DNA of 64,000 bases from Bacteroidota bacterium (GCA_013360915.1 JABWAT010000002.1:186001-250000); one strand, 5' to 3'. Numbered from the stretch's first letter, positions 52,856 through 62,532 are shown. Notes: generated from the sequence alone by a model not told the origin. Program-made: numbers and translations.

Positions 52856-54114
52856 TTTTCAGAAGCACCCGGCATCAGGCCCCACCCGTTTCCGCCGAAA
52901 AAGCCATTCTGACTGGCCTGGCGCCCGACGGTGGATTGTATGTTCCATCAGGTTTTCCTTCTCTGTCTCCGTTTCCATCCGGAATGCAGTACCCGGAACT
53001 GGCCACCCTGGCCATTCAGCCGTTTTTCAATGAATCGTCCGAAAAGATTGATATCGGTCCGATCATCCGAGACGCATTGAACTTCGAAGTTCCGCTAAAC
53101 TTTTTTGGCAAGGAGACTGCTGTTTTGGAATTGTTCCACGGACCGACAGCGGCGTTTAAGGATGTGGGGGCCCGGTTTCTCGCCGGCGTCATGGCGGCAC
53201 TGAAAAAACCGGGTGATCCGGTAACCACGATTGTGGTGGCCACTTCCGGTGATACCGGCGGAGCGGTTGCCTCTGCCTTTTTCAGAAAGCCCGGATTCGA
53301 GGTCATTATTTTATTTCCGGAAGGAAAAGTTTCTCCCCGTCAGCAGCAGCAACTGACCTGCTGGGGTGAAAATATTTCCTCTTATGCGGTGAAAGGGACG
53401 TTTGATGATTGTCAGCGTCTGGCAAAGGAGGCCTTTGCCACTCCGTCGGTTGCAGGAAACCGTCAACTCAGTTCAGCAAATTCCATCAATCTGGGACGTT
53501 TGTTGCCCCAGATGACCTATTATATTCATGCTTCAATCGGGTTCCGGGCCAGAACAGGCCAATCCCCGGTCATCATTATCCCCAGTGGCAACGTTGGAAA
53601 TGCAGTCGGAGCTGTCTGGGCCCGGGAAATGGGTGCCCCGATCAGAAAAATCGTCCTGGCTGCCAATGCCAACCGGACCATCCCCGATTTCTTCGACACC
53701 GGAAAATGGAGTCCAAGACCCAGTGTGGAGACCCTGGCCAATGCCATGGATGTCGGAAATCCGTCGAATATGGAACGTCTGAGGGACTTGTATCCCGATT
53801 TGTCTCACCTGAAATCCTTCATTGAAACTGCCTCGGTCACCGATGAAGAAATCAGAGAAACCATCATTTCTCATTTTCATAAGACCGGAATGGTGATATG
53901 TCCTCACACGGCAGTTGCAGAAAAAGTGAGACGAACCCGATTTGATGGGGAACCTGCCATGATCGTGGCCACTGCACATCCGGCCAAGTTTGAAACCATC
54001 GTTGAACCCCTCATCGGTCAGCCGGTAGAAATACCCCCGGCCCTTGCCGGATTGTTGCACAGACCGGTTTCAGTCAGACAGATTGAACCTGATCTGCATC
54101 AACTCTTTACCTGA
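52852..54114 (+). CDS. thrC: Threonine synthase
   Basis: A 420-aa PLP enzyme that converts phosphohomoserine to threonine. GLAPDGGLYVPSGFP at the start and ELFHGPTAAFKDVGARFLA with Schiff-base Lys103 are diagnostic of the class with N-terminal extension. TSGDTGGAVASAF, the AVKGTFDDCQRL region, SANSINLGRLLPQ and IPSGNVGNAVGAVWA bind cofactor and substrate. It is the last gene of the operon; a terminator follows the stop within 20 bp. Confidence 0.95.
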   Translation: MIFRSTRHQAPPVSAEKAILTGLAPDGGLYVPSGFPSLSPFPSGMQYPELATLAIQPFFNESSEKIDIGPIIRDALNFEVPLNFFGKETAVLELFHGPTAAFKDVGARFLAGVMAALKKPGDPVTTIVVATSGDTGGAVASAFFRKPGFEVIILFPEGKVSPRQQQQLTCWGENISSYAVKGTFDDCQRLAKEAFATPSVAGNRQLSSANSINLGRLLPQMTYYIHASIGFRARTGQSPVIIIPSGNVGNAVGAVWAREMGAPIRKIVLAANANRTIPDFFDTGKWSPRPSVETLANAMDVGNPSNMERLRDLYPDLSHLKSFIETASVTDEEIRETIISHFHKTGMVICPHTAVAEKVRRTRFDGEPAMIVATAHPAKFETIVEPLIGQPVEIPPALAGLLHRPVSVRQIEPDLHQLFT

Positions 54115-54133
54115 TCGTTTTTACTACCCGCCG

Positions 54134-54159
54134 GCCTGATTGTATCTTTCAGGCTTTTT
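54134..54159 (+). terminator. Operon terminator with embedded rmlA promoter element
   Basis: GCCTGA (54134-54139) and TCAGGC (54149-54154) with five T after form the end of the ilv-thr operon. The loop contains TATCTTTC (54143-54150), a near-consensus -7 element with a T-rich -33 (54119-54122) 20 nt upstream, the likely rmlA promoter. Leader to the ATG at 54175 would be about 24 nt. Confidence 0.65.
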
Positions 54160-54174
54160 ATGAAGGAACCCACC

Positions 54175-55035
54175 ATGAAAGGCATCATCCTCGCCGGCGG
54201 ATCTGGAACCCGTCTTCATCCGCTGACCATCGCGGTCAGCAAACAGCTCATGCCGGTTTACGACAAACCGATGATCTACTATCCGCTCAGTGTTCTGCTG
54301 ATGGCTGGAATCCGTGACATTCTTATCATTTCAACACCCCATGACCTTCCTGGTTTCAGAAAATTGCTTGGTGATGGAACCGGAATCGGATGCCGGTTTA
54401 CCTTTGCCGAACAAGCAGTACCCAACGGATTGGCTCAGGCCTTTGTCATCGGAGAATCCTTCATCGGAAAGGATCCGGTTGCCCTGATCCTGGGAGATAA
54501 CATTTTTTATGGAACAGGATTACAGGAAACGGTTCAGAAATGTTCCCAGCCCGATGGGGGAATCGTATTCGCCTATCAGGTGAGTGATCCGGAACGATAC
54601 GGGGTGGTTGAATTTAATGAGGACGGCAAGGTTCTCTCCATTGAAGAGAAACCGTCTAAGCCAAAGTCGGATTATGCGGTTCCCGGCCTGTATTTCTATG
54701 ACAACTCGGTGGTGGAAATTGCCCGAAACCTGAAACCATCAGCTCGGGGCGAATACGAAATCACCGATGTCAATAATGAATATCTGAAGCGTGGAAAGCT
54801 GAACGTCAAGGTCCTGAGCAGGGGAACTGCCTGGCTGGATACCGGAACCCACGATTCGTTGCTTCAGGCATCAGAATTTGTGCATGTGATCGAGTCACGG
54901 CAAGGGCTGAAAATCGGATGTATCGAGGAAGTGGCCTATCGGAAAGGGTTTATTTCCAAAGAACAACTGTTAAAACTCGCCGATGATCTCAAAAAAAGCG
55001 GATATGGAGAGTACCTTCGCCGGTTGGTCCGCTGA
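54175..55035 (+). CDS. rmlA: Glucose-1-phosphate thymidylyltransferase
   Basis: A 286-aa nucleotidyltransferase making dTDP-glucose from dTTP and glucose 1-phosphate, the entry to dTDP-rhamnose and related sugars. [16 protein letters not shown] is the nucleotide-binding loop. [20 protein letters not shown]-type sequence, ILGDNIFYG with metal-binding Asp, [19 protein letters not shown] and [14 protein letters not shown] are all present. An ATG at 54160 is possible, but AAGGA after it fits the 54175 start. rmlB, rmlC and rmlD are not in the window. Confidence 0.93.
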   Translation: MKGIILAGGSGTRLHPLTIAVSKQLMPVYDKPMIYYPLSVLLMAGIRDILIISTPHDLPGFRKLLGDGTGIGCRFTFAEQAVPNGLAQAFVIGESFIGKDPVALILGDNIFYGTGLQETVQKCSQPDGGIVFAYQVSDPERYGVVEFNEDGKVLSIEEKPSKPKSDYAVPGLYFYDNSVVEIARNLKPSARGEYEITDVNNEYLKRGKLNVKVLSRGTAWLDTGTHDSLLQASEFVHVIESRQGLKIGCIEEVAYRKGFISKEQLLKLADDLKKSGYGEYLRRLVR

Positions 55036-55040
55036 GCCCG

Positions 55041-56264
55041 ATGAAGCATCTGCTGTTTATCAATCAGCACTACTACCCCGACTATGCTGCCACCGGCCAG
55101 TTGCTGGCCGAGTTGTGTGATGATCTGGTCAGCGCCGGGTTTCGGGTAACCGTTATTACCGGCTTTCCTGAACCGGGTACTTTCCCATCGGAAATCCGCC
55201 CTTTAAAGGTTGAGAAAAACGGGATTCTCACCATTTTTCGCCTGTATAATCACCCGGCCGGCAATAAATCCATCCTGAATCGTCTGCTTCATTTTTTCAG
55301 TTTCTGGTTTCTGTCCATCATAAAAAGCCTGACAGTGACCCGGCCTGATCTTGTTTTTGTAATGAGCACACCCCCATTGCTCAACGGGGTAACCGCGAAC
55401 CTGATCCGGTTGATCCGACGAGTACCTTACGTGTATAACGTACAGGATCTTTACCCTGACATTGCAGTCCAGATGGGAACCATCCGAAACCGCCAACTCA
55501 TCCGTCTCAGTGCAGCCATCGAAAATTATATCAACCACCATGCACAGCAGATTGTCACACTCAGTGAACCAATGAAGGATAAAATTGTTTCCCATGGCGT
55601 GGAACCGGGAAAAGTGTCGGTGATTCCCAACTGGAGTGATGGCAACCTGATCAGGCCGGTACAGGATTCGCCCCTCCGGACAGAATGGGACCTCAGGGAC
55701 CGGTTCGTAATCATGTATTCCGGAAACACAGGCATGAGTCAGGGTCTGGACTGGATCATGGAAGCAATGGTTCCCGTGGCTGCCGACCATCCCGATCTGG
55801 TTTTTGTCATCGTGGGCGGGGGAGTGAGGCTGCCACAGCTCAAAGAAAACGCCAACAGGAATGGCTGGACCTTTGTCAGGTTTTTTCCGTTCCAACCCAA
55901 GGAACAATTGGGGCAGTCGCTGGCTGTGGCCGATCTTCATCTGGTCCCTTTGACCGCTGGCATGTCAGATTACCTGGTCCCTTCGAAATTTTATGGCATT
56001 GCTGCGGCAGGCCGGCCTACGTTAGCTCTGGTTGATGAAGGCAGTGAAATTGACCGGATTGTAAGAAGCCAGAACCTTGGTTTTTCGATCCGACATGGCC
56101 AGGCAGATGACTTTCGGTCTGCTATTACTCTGGCCGTGAATGACAGGGACTCCCTCAGAGAAATGGGAGTCAGAGCCCGCCGGTATTTTGATTCCACTCT
56201 CGACCGCACCATTGCAACAAGCGCCTACCGAACACTCCTGAACCGGTTGGTGAACAATGGGTGA
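55041..56264 (+). CDS. WcaI/WbuB-like family 4 glycosyltransferase
   Basis: A 407-aa GT-B transferase. The N-terminal domain starts LLFINQHYYPDYAATGQLLA and contains FVMSTPPLLNGVTA and VYNVQDLYPDIAVQMG, typical of WcaI/WbuB proteins that add deoxyhexoses or aminosugars to lipid-linked surface glycans. The C-terminal donor domain has MYSGNTGMSQGLDWIMEA, FVRFFPFQPKEQLGQSLAVA and LVPSKFYGIAAAGRP. The substrate is unknown. It lies 5 bp after rmlA. Confidence 0.85.
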   Translation: MKHLLFINQHYYPDYAATGQLLAELCDDLVSAGFRVTVITGFPEPGTFPSEIRPLKVEKNGILTIFRLYNHPAGNKSILNRLLHFFSFWFLSIIKSLTVTRPDLVFVMSTPPLLNGVTANLIRLIRRVPYVYNVQDLYPDIAVQMGTIRNRQLIRLSAAIENYINHHAQQIVTLSEPMKDKIVSHGVEPGKVSVIPNWSDGNLIRPVQDSPLRTEWDLRDRFVIMYSGNTGMSQGLDWIMEAMVPVAADHPDLVFVIVGGGVRLPQLKENANRNGWTFVRFFPFQPKEQLGQSLAVADLHLVPLTAGMSDYLVPSKFYGIAAAGRPTLALVDEGSEIDRIVRSQNLGFSIRHGQADDFRSAITLAVNDRDSLREMGVRARRYFDSTLDRTIATSAYRTLLNRLVNNG

Positions 56265-56289
56265 CCGCGGTCATGCGCAAAAATACAGG

Positions 56290-56321
56290 TTAGAGTCCGG
56301 TCCTAACCGGATGTATCTTTG
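56290..56321 (+). promoter_or_regulatory. Promoter with exact -7 before the WecA-like gene
   Basis: TTAG (56290-56293), 20 nt, then TATCTTTG (56314-56321), an exact TAnnTTTG. The leader would be about 14 nt to the ATG at 56339. Confidence 0.55.
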
Positions 56322-56338
56322 CCGCAGAGAATAACCGG

Positions 56339-58000
56339 ATGCAAATATTTTATACAGCCATTCTGGCACTGGCCACTTCCTTTCTGCTGATGCCACTGGT
56401 TATCCGGTTGGCAGAGCGATTAAATCTGGTCGACAAACCGGGTGAACGAAAAGTTCACACCACTTCTATTCCGCGCATCGGTGGTGTGGCCGTGGTGGCT
56501 GCCTTTATCCTTCCGGTCCTGTTGTTTGCCCCCATGACTCCCGTCATGAAGGGAATTCTCTCCGGTGCCATTATCGTCGCCATCGTGGGTCTTCTGGATG
56601 ATATCCTTCAGCTGAATGCCTATGCAAAATTTGCCGGACAGGCTGTTGCCGCCGGGATCGGTATGGCCATGTCGGGATTGGTCATCAACGAGATTGATGT
56701 TTTTGGCATTTTCAAGCTGGATCTCGGGTACTTCGCCTATCCTTTCACCCTGGTCTGGATTGTCGGAATTACCAATGCAATCAATCTGATGGATGGATTG
56801 GATGGCCTGGCCGCCGGAATCGTTGCCATCGCCCTGTTTTTCCTGGGTCTCATCGGATTTCTGACGAACCAATATCTGATCTTGTTTATATCGGCCACCC
56901 TGTTCGGAGCCCTGCTCGGATTCCTGAAATACAACAGTCATCCGGCACAGGTTTTTATGGGCGATGTCGGTTCACTTTTCCTTGGATTTCTTGTTGCCAT
57001 GCTGACGCTTATCGGGTCAGTCCGGTCAGCTGCAGTAATGACATTGGCGCTTCCGCTTACCATTCTCGCCCTGCCTATTCTCGATACAGCCTGGGCATTC
57101 ACGCGCCGGATTCTGAAAGGCACCAATCCGTTTTCCCCGGACAAAAAGCACATTCATCACCGTCTGATGAACATGGGACTTGGTCACGGACTGACGGTCA
57201 TGTTCATGTACGGTGTGGCGACTTTGCTGGGCTTGCTGGGTGTGTTTTCTGTTTATCAGTATGAATTCAGGGATATTTCGCTTTTCATCGTAGCCGCTGG
57301 AATGGTGGCAGCTGCTCTTAAACTGATTGCTTTTATCAGACGACGTCCCACCCTGAAACACCTGTTTAATAAAAAAGTCAAACCGGTTCCTGCAGGAATC
57401 ATGTGGTTGCTCAGAGTCACCCTGTTGCTACCGCTGATTATCAGAAATCTGATTATTGCTGCCCTGCTAATGAATGTGGTTCTGCTGGTGCATACTCCCG
57501 TGGAAGGAATCATCATCGGCATGATTCTTTTCGGGGGCATTTTGTATCTGTACCTCACTCATCAGTCCGATACCTACGAACAATTTTTGATGTTCTTTCT
57601 GTTTCTGGCGGGTGTCTTTATCATTTTCGCTGCAGAGCAGGTGATCGACCCGGTGGTCTGGTTCGAAAGTTTTTCCGCTGAAGTGTTCTCGAATGTATTG
57701 TTTTCCGTGATTGGTGTTCTGATCATCCTGAATATTCTGGTCAAACAGATCAGTGGAAATTTCCTGTCGAATCCGCTTGAGTATTTCATACTTCTGATCG
57801 TCGTTTGTCTGAACCTTCTTCCTCCTGATCTGACCATGGAATACCACCTGGCTGCCGTCAGCATCAAGTCGATTATTCTCTTTCTCGGTTACCGGCTCCT
57901 GCTCGAGTACCATATGCAGCGCAGCCGGCGACTAATCTATGTCACACTCCTGGTGATTGCCTTCACCGTGGGTTATTCATTGGTAAAACTCTATGTCTGA
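56339..58000 (+). CDS. WecA/MraY-type polyprenyl-phosphate sugar-1-phosphate transferase with extra membrane domain
   Basis: A 553-aa inner-membrane enzyme. The first ~330 residues match WecA/TagO: RLNLVDKPGERKVHTTSIPR, GLLDDILQLNAYAKF with the Asp-Asp motif, INLMDGLDGLAAG, and YNSHPAQVFMGDVGSLFLGF; DKKHIHHRLMNMGLGHG is the late conserved loop. It would transfer a HexNAc-1-phosphate to undecaprenyl phosphate and start glycan assembly. Family members end near 350 residues; here about 200 more form roughly six further hydrophobic helices without a motif I know. It overlaps the Wzi-like gene by 8 bp. Confidence 0.88.
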   Translation: MQIFYTAILALATSFLLMPLVIRLAERLNLVDKPGERKVHTTSIPRIGGVAVVAAFILPVLLFAPMTPVMKGILSGAIIVAIVGLLDDILQLNAYAKFAGQAVAAGIGMAMSGLVINEIDVFGIFKLDLGYFAYPFTLVWIVGITNAINLMDGLDGLAAGIVAIALFFLGLIGFLTNQYLILFISATLFGALLGFLKYNSHPAQVFMGDVGSLFLGFLVAMLTLIGSVRSAAVMTLALPLTILALPILDTAWAFTRRILKGTNPFSPDKKHIHHRLMNMGLGHGLTVMFMYGVATLLGLLGVFSVYQYEFRDISLFIVAAGMVAAALKLIAFIRRRPTLKHLFNKKVKPVPAGIMWLLRVTLLLPLIIRNLIIAALLMNVVLLVHTPVEGIIIGMILFGGILYLYLTHQSDTYEQFLMFFLFLAGVFIIFAAEQVIDPVVWFESFSAEVFSNVLFSVIGVLIILNILVKQISGNFLSNPLEYFILLIVVCLNLLPPDLTMEYHLAAVSIKSIILFLGYRLLLEYHMQRSRRLIYVTLLVIAFTVGYSLVKLYV

Positions 58001-59573
58001 CCGTGGCTTCCGTTCCCTTCTGATTCTGACTTTTTTCTTTCTTCCCGTTCTTTCCTCTGCTCAGGTTCATCCATGGATTCAGACCGACAGACAGGAATTT
58101 TTATGGATGAACGAGATGAAGCTCAGATATCCCGGGTCATTCTCACCCTTCGAAAGTTATCCGGCCGATTGGTCCGTCTGGCTCGAGGATCATCAGGTGA
58201 ATCTCCCCACCATGGTTGATGCCTGGAACCAGCAATTGCGATCCGATTATGTGAAGCGCAATGCGGATGAACCTGGTCTGCTTCACGGCCTGCTTTACGG
58301 ATCTCTTCAATCCATGACCAAGCCTGAGTTTGATTATCACGTCAGAGGATCACTGTACGGTGGAATCTGGGGACAATTGGGCGATCACCTGCTGGGTGCC
58401 TCGGTTTTGCAGATCGATTCTGATGCCTCACACGACACCGATTACCGCGGAAGGTGGGTCAACCGGGTCAATGAAACCCGGGTAGATGGCTACCTGATTC
58501 ATAAGTATTCCTACCTGCGGGCTGGTTGGGGCTGGTTCGATATGATGGTGGGGAAACAGAAACTGTCCTGGGGAGCCACACAAACGTCTTCCATGATGCT
58601 CTCCCATGCTGCGCCTCCGGGCGATCTGATCTGGTTCCGGTATCGATGGAAAGCCATTCAGCTTGTACATTTTTTCTCACAGATGGATCATTCCACTTTC
58701 GATAGTTCGGCCTACTTTCAACAACCAACCGAGTTGCAAAGAAACCTTCTGGGAACCCGACTCGAAGCCAGAATCACCAACCGCCTGACGGTGGCTGTCA
58801 GCCAGACTGTCCTGTTTCCAACCACCGGATTCGGTGTCAAACTCAGTTACCTGAATCCGCTGATCACCTTTTTCGGGGAAAGACAAAATACCGGAACAAC
58901 CGCATTGGATGACAATGTCTCCTACAGTTTTGATGGATCTTACCGGTTTCCCGGACTTCATGGTTATGGGTCCGTCATGCTGGATGATGTCTCAATTGAT
59001 GGACTTGTGAGTAACAAAATTGGTTTTCAGGCCGGTCTTGAGTGGTCCGATCCCTTATGGTCGCTTCCTTTGACTGTGGGCCTTGAATGGACCCGCATCA
59101 TGCCAAAAACATACACAGTCAAAGACGCCAATGGTCCTCTGTGGCTGAATTATGTGTTTTATTCGAAAATGATCGATCACAATCTGAAAGATTTGTCAGC
59201 CGGGTCCATTCTTGGACATCCGGCCGGACCCGATTCCTGGCAGGTTTTTTACAAAGCACGCTGGTGGCAGTGGTACCCGGTCTGGCTGGAACTGTCCGGA
59301 CAGTACACGGTCTATGGAAAAGGAAACCTGCTGGTGCCAGACGCAGTCAATGGGTTGAATTATCAGCGAAAACAATTCAGAAATGATAGTCGTCTGACCG
59401 CCACCTGGGAATATAAACCCGGTATGCAGGCCAGCACCTGGCTTCAGTGGATTGCCATCAAAAACCCGGTACATCAGCTGGGATTCCGCAATGATTTGCT
59501 GCTTGGCGTAACCCTGCGCCTCGATCTGGATGGTGCCATGGCGCTGCCCGATGTGCTGGCGGACATCCGGTGA
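57993..59573 (+). CDS. Wzi-like capsule/polysaccharide outer-membrane barrel
   Basis: A 526-aa protein with a signal peptide (FRSLLILTFFFLPVLSSAQ). The mature part is rich in aromatic amphipathic strands typical of an 18- to 20-strand barrel. GGWGWFDMMVGKQKLSWGATQ-type sequence and FNPLI-like YLNPLITFFGERQNTGT resemble Wzi and the wider capsule-assembly family, whose members hold exported polysaccharide at the surface. The coupling to a WecA-like enzyme by overlap supports a polysaccharide role. Porin is an alternative. The last residues (LADIR) do not end in an aromatic residue, unlike classic barrels. Confidence 0.65.
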   Translation: MSDRGFRSLLILTFFFLPVLSSAQVHPWIQTDRQEFLWMNEMKLRYPGSFSPFESYPADWSVWLEDHQVNLPTMVDAWNQQLRSDYVKRNADEPGLLHGLLYGSLQSMTKPEFDYHVRGSLYGGIWGQLGDHLLGASVLQIDSDASHDTDYRGRWVNRVNETRVDGYLIHKYSYLRAGWGWFDMMVGKQKLSWGATQTSSMMLSHAAPPGDLIWFRYRWKAIQLVHFFSQMDHSTFDSSAYFQQPTELQRNLLGTRLEARITNRLTVAVSQTVLFPTTGFGVKLSYLNPLITFFGERQNTGTTALDDNVSYSFDGSYRFPGLHGYGSVMLDDVSIDGLVSNKIGFQAGLEWSDPLWSLPLTVGLEWTRIMPKTYTVKDANGPLWLNYVFYSKMIDHNLKDLSAGSILGHPAGPDSWQVFYKARWWQWYPVWLELSGQYTVYGKGNLLVPDAVNGLNYQRKQFRNDSRLTATWEYKPGMQASTWLQWIAIKNPVHQLGFRNDLLLGVTLRLDLDGAMALPDVLADIR

Positions 59574-59575
59574 AG

Positions 59576-59606
59576 TTGAAGCTTACTTTGATAAATCGTA
59601 CCTTTG
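59576..59606 (+). promoter_or_regulatory. Promoter with exact -7 before the UDP-sugar genes
   Basis: TTG (59576-59578), 20 nt, TACCTTTG (59599-59606), exact TAnnTTTG. Leader about 19 nt, AGGAGA at 59620-59625, ATG at 59629. This shows the frame opened upstream of 59629 is not translated as part of the enzyme. Confidence 0.72.
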
Positions 59607-59628
59607 CAGTCTTTTTAACAGGAGATCT

Positions 59629-60960
59629 ATGAAAATCGCCGTAGTGGGTACCGGATATGTGGGTCTGGTTACCGGAACCTGTCTTGCCGAGACAGGAAAT
59701 CAGGTTGTGTGTGTCGATATCGATGAGAAAAAAGTAGCCAGGCTGAAGAACAAGGAAATCCCCATTTTCGAACCTGGTCTCGAAATTCTTTTCGCCAGAA
59801 ATATCAAAGAAAACCGCCTCACTTTCACTACCAAACTCGAAGAAGGATTCCTGTCCTCCGATATCCTGTTCCTGGCACTTCCGACTCCGCAGGATGAAGA
59901 TGGTTCAGCCGACCTGAAGTATATCCTCGGTGTGGCAGGTGATATCGGAAAGCTGTATGCCAAACATCGGGATGCTGGTTATAAAATCATCATCGACAAA
60001 TCGACGGTTCCGGTTGGGACGGCCGAAAAGGTACGTGCCGAAATTCTGAAATATTCGAATGGCTACACCGATTTTGATGTGGTAAGTAACCCCGAGTTTC
60101 TGCGCGAAGGGTATGCTGTTGAGGATTTCATGAAACCGGATCGCGTGGTGATCGGGGTGTCATCTGAAAAAGCCCGCAAGGTGATGAATGATCTGTATCA
60201 GCCTTTTGTCATGCAGGGAAATCCGATTTACATGATGGATGAACGCTCTGCTGAACTGACAAAGTATGCGGCAAACGCCTTCCTTGCTCTCAAAATTTCT
60301 TTCATGAATGAAATGGCCAACCTGTGTGAAAAGGTGGGAGCCAATGTTGATCAGGTCCGTATTGGAATCGGATCTGATTCCCGTATCGGTAAACGGTTTT
60401 TGTTCCCCGGAATCGGCTATGGCGGATCGTGTTTCCCCAAAGATGTCTCTGCCCTGAACAAGACATCGGAAGATTATAAATACAATTTCCGGATTCTGAA
60501 ATCGGTCATGGAAGTCAATGTGATTCAGAAATCCATTCTGGTTGATCGCCTCAGCGACTTTTTTAAAGGAAACCTCAAAGGGAAAACCATCGGTGTCTGG
60601 GGATTGGCATTTAAGCCGAATACCGATGATATCCGTGAAGCTCCCGCACTTGAAATCATTCAGAAACTGCTGGCTGCCGGTGCAAAAGTTCAGGTTTACG
60701 ATCCCGAAGCCATGGGCAATGTAAAAGCCAGGTTTGGTGACAAACTGATCTATTCCGACAGCAATTATGGAGCCATTCAGGATGCTGATGCCCTGTTGGT
60801 AGCCACTGAATGGAGTGAATTCCGCCGTCCGGATTTCGGTGTGATGAAACGCCTGATGAAACAGGCAGTCATTTTTGACGGCCGTAACATTTATGATCCC
60901 CAATCCATGAAGGAACAGGGATTCGAGTACTTCTCAATCGGGAGACCTGCGCATGTCTGA
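59629..60960 (+). CDS. ugd: UDP-glucose 6-dehydrogenase
   Basis: A 443-aa enzyme that oxidises UDP-glucose twice to UDP-glucuronate. [19 protein letters not shown] is the NAD motif. [29 protein letters not shown] and [20 protein letters not shown] follow. The catalytic Cys268 lies in [12 protein letters not shown], and [18 protein letters not shown] starts the UDP-binding domain. Its product is the substrate of the next gene's enzyme, which overlaps it by 8 bp. Confidence 0.95.
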   Translation: MKIAVVGTGYVGLVTGTCLAETGNQVVCVDIDEKKVARLKNKEIPIFEPGLEILFARNIKENRLTFTTKLEEGFLSSDILFLALPTPQDEDGSADLKYILGVAGDIGKLYAKHRDAGYKIIIDKSTVPVGTAEKVRAEILKYSNGYTDFDVVSNPEFLREGYAVEDFMKPDRVVIGVSSEKARKVMNDLYQPFVMQGNPIYMMDERSAELTKYAANAFLALKISFMNEMANLCEKVGANVDQVRIGIGSDSRIGKRFLFPGIGYGGSCFPKDVSALNKTSEDYKYNFRILKSVMEVNVIQKSILVDRLSDFFKGNLKGKTIGVWGLAFKPNTDDIREAPALEIIQKLLAAGAKVQVYDPEAMGNVKARFGDKLIYSDSNYGAIQDADALLVATEWSEFRRPDFGVMKRLMKQAVIFDGRNIYDPQSMKEQGFEYFSIGRPAHV

Positions 60961-61909
60961 GCAACGGAAAAAAAGAACCCTCATTACCGGTGGTGCCGGA
61001 TTTCTTGGCAGTCACCTGTGTGACCGGTTTCTGGCCGAAGGTCATGAAGTCATTGCCATGGACAACCTGATCACCGGCAATACCGATAATATCGCCCATC
61101 TCATGGGAAATCCGGATTTCCGGTTTATTAAGCATGATGTTACCAACTATATATATATCGATGGTCCGCTCGATTATATCCTGCATTTTGCGTCACCAGC
61201 CAGCCCGATTGACTATCTGAAAATTCCCATTCAGACCCTGAAAGTCGGCAGTCTTGGCACACACAATGCCCTTGGGTTGGCGAAGGCTAAAAAAGCCCGT
61301 TTTCTCATTGCTTCCACTTCAGAAGTGTATGGTGATCCGCTTATTCACCCGCAGACCGAAGATTATTGGGGAAATGTTAATCCCGTCGGATTCCGTGGCT
61401 GCTACGATGAAGCCAAGCGCTTTGCCGAAGCCATCACCATGGCTTACCACCGGTATCATGCGGTTGAAACCCGTATTATCCGCATATTCAACACCTATGG
61501 TCCCCGCATGCGGCTGGATGACGGCCGTGCATTGCCGGCGTTTGTGGGACAGGCCCTTCGTGGTGAAGACCTGACTGTATTTGGTGATGGATCGCAGACC
61601 CGCAGTTTCTGTTATGTGGCCGATCTGGTCGATGGCATTTACCGGTTGCTCATGTCTGATGAAACCGAACCGGTTAACATCGGAAATCCCGATGAAATCA
61701 CCATCCTCCAGTTTGCCGAGGAAGTACTGAAGCTGACAGGCAGCAAAAGTAAAATCGTATACAAACCACTGCCTCAGGATGACCCCAAGGTGCGTCAGCC
61801 CGATATCACCAAGGCAAAAGCGAAACTGGGATGGCAGCCGAAAGTGGGTCGCAGCGAAGGTCTCAAAATCACCCTCGACTATTTCAAGAAGCAGGTCGTT
61901 CCCCGCTGA
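60953..61909 (+). CDS. uxs: UDP-glucuronate decarboxylase (UDP-xylose synthase)
   Basis: A 318-aa short-chain dehydrogenase/reductase that converts UDP-glucuronate to UDP-xylose with bound [20 protein letters not shown] is the Rossmann motif. [10 protein letters not shown] with the Thr/Ser and Glu124 used in decarboxylation is followed by Tyr151-x3-Lys155 in [31 protein letters not shown] is typical of UXS. The membrane anchor of plant and animal enzymes is absent, so it is cytosolic. With ugd it forms a two-step UDP-xylose module. Confidence 0.92.
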   Translation: MSEQRKKRTLITGGAGFLGSHLCDRFLAEGHEVIAMDNLITGNTDNIAHLMGNPDFRFIKHDVTNYIYIDGPLDYILHFASPASPIDYLKIPIQTLKVGSLGTHNALGLAKAKKARFLIASTSEVYGDPLIHPQTEDYWGNVNPVGFRGCYDEAKRFAEAITMAYHRYHAVETRIIRIFNTYGPRMRLDDGRALPAFVGQALRGEDLTVFGDGSQTRSFCYVADLVDGIYRLLMSDETEPVNIGNPDEITILQFAEEVLKLTGSKSKIVYKPLPQDDPKVRQPDITKAKAKLGWQPKVGRSEGLKITLDYFKKQVVPR

Positions 61910-62532
61910 TGTGGATTCGAAACGGAGTTCTGGTCTGGTGTCTGCTTTTTCCTTCGGTTTTACCGGCCCAATCCTGGTGGTTTACAGCCGGTCTGGGAAT
62001 TTCCAGACATGAATTCTACGAACTGACCGATTTTCTTTCCGGATTCGGTGAGGATTTATCCTCTGGTCAGCAGGTTCTTACGCTTGCGGCAGAATCTTCC
62101 TGGCAACTGACGAAAACGGTTGGACTTGGACTCTCTGTCGATTATGACCTCGCAGGACTGAACTCCGACCTGGATAATCAGATACAAACCTATACCTACC
62201 AGTCGGTTGGGGTGGTGATCCACCCCTTTTACCGGTTTTCCGTTCCGGAAGGGTTGCTTTTTACCGCCGGACCTGAACTCGGCTACCAGTTTTTTTACCT
62301 GGAAACCACCGGTGTGGCTGCCGCTCTCCCCTCAGTCCTTGAAGCGCGTGGATATCAGACCGGACTCCGGGCTGATGGGGCCCTCAAAACCGGAGAGTCC
62401 ATGAACATTCATCTGGCTGCCGGCTTAAGAGTCAAACAGTCTGATTCTGTTCAGTTCGGAAACTCAGATTTCACCTTCCGGAGCCTGGATGCCTGGGTCC
62501 GGTTTGGTGTCTTGTTTGACCTGTCCCCATGA
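61909..62532 (+). CDS. Small outer-membrane beta-barrel protein, unknown
   Basis: A 207-aa protein from the ATG at 61909, which overlaps the preceding stop by one base (TGATG); an in-frame start at 61831 would lie inside uxs and spoil the signal peptide. The signal is [21 protein letters not shown]. The mature ~185 residues alternate hydrophobic and polar residues in strands (SVGVVIHPFYRFSVPEG, FTFRSLDAWVRFGVLFDLS), like an 8-strand OmpA/OmpX-type barrel, and end in an Asp-Leu-Ser-Pro after an aromatic-rich strand. Function unknown. It overlaps the next gene by 4 bp. Confidence 0.68.
   Translation: MWIRNGVLVWCLLFPSVLPAQSWWFTAGLGISRHEFYELTDFLSGFGEDLSSGQQVLTLAAESSWQLTKTVGLGLSVDYDLAGLNSDLDNQIQTYTYQSVGVVIHPFYRFSVPEGLLFTAGPELGYQFFYLETTGVAAALPSVLEARGYQTGLRADGALKTGESMNIHLAAGLRVKQSDSVQFGNSDFTFRSLDAWVRFGVLFDLSP

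Noticed and set aside
59530-59628. 33-codon extension of UDP-glucose dehydrogenase
   Set aside because: It overlaps the Wzi-like gene and contains the exact promoter at 59576-59606; the family start [12 protein letters not shown] is at 59629 with AGGAGA before it.
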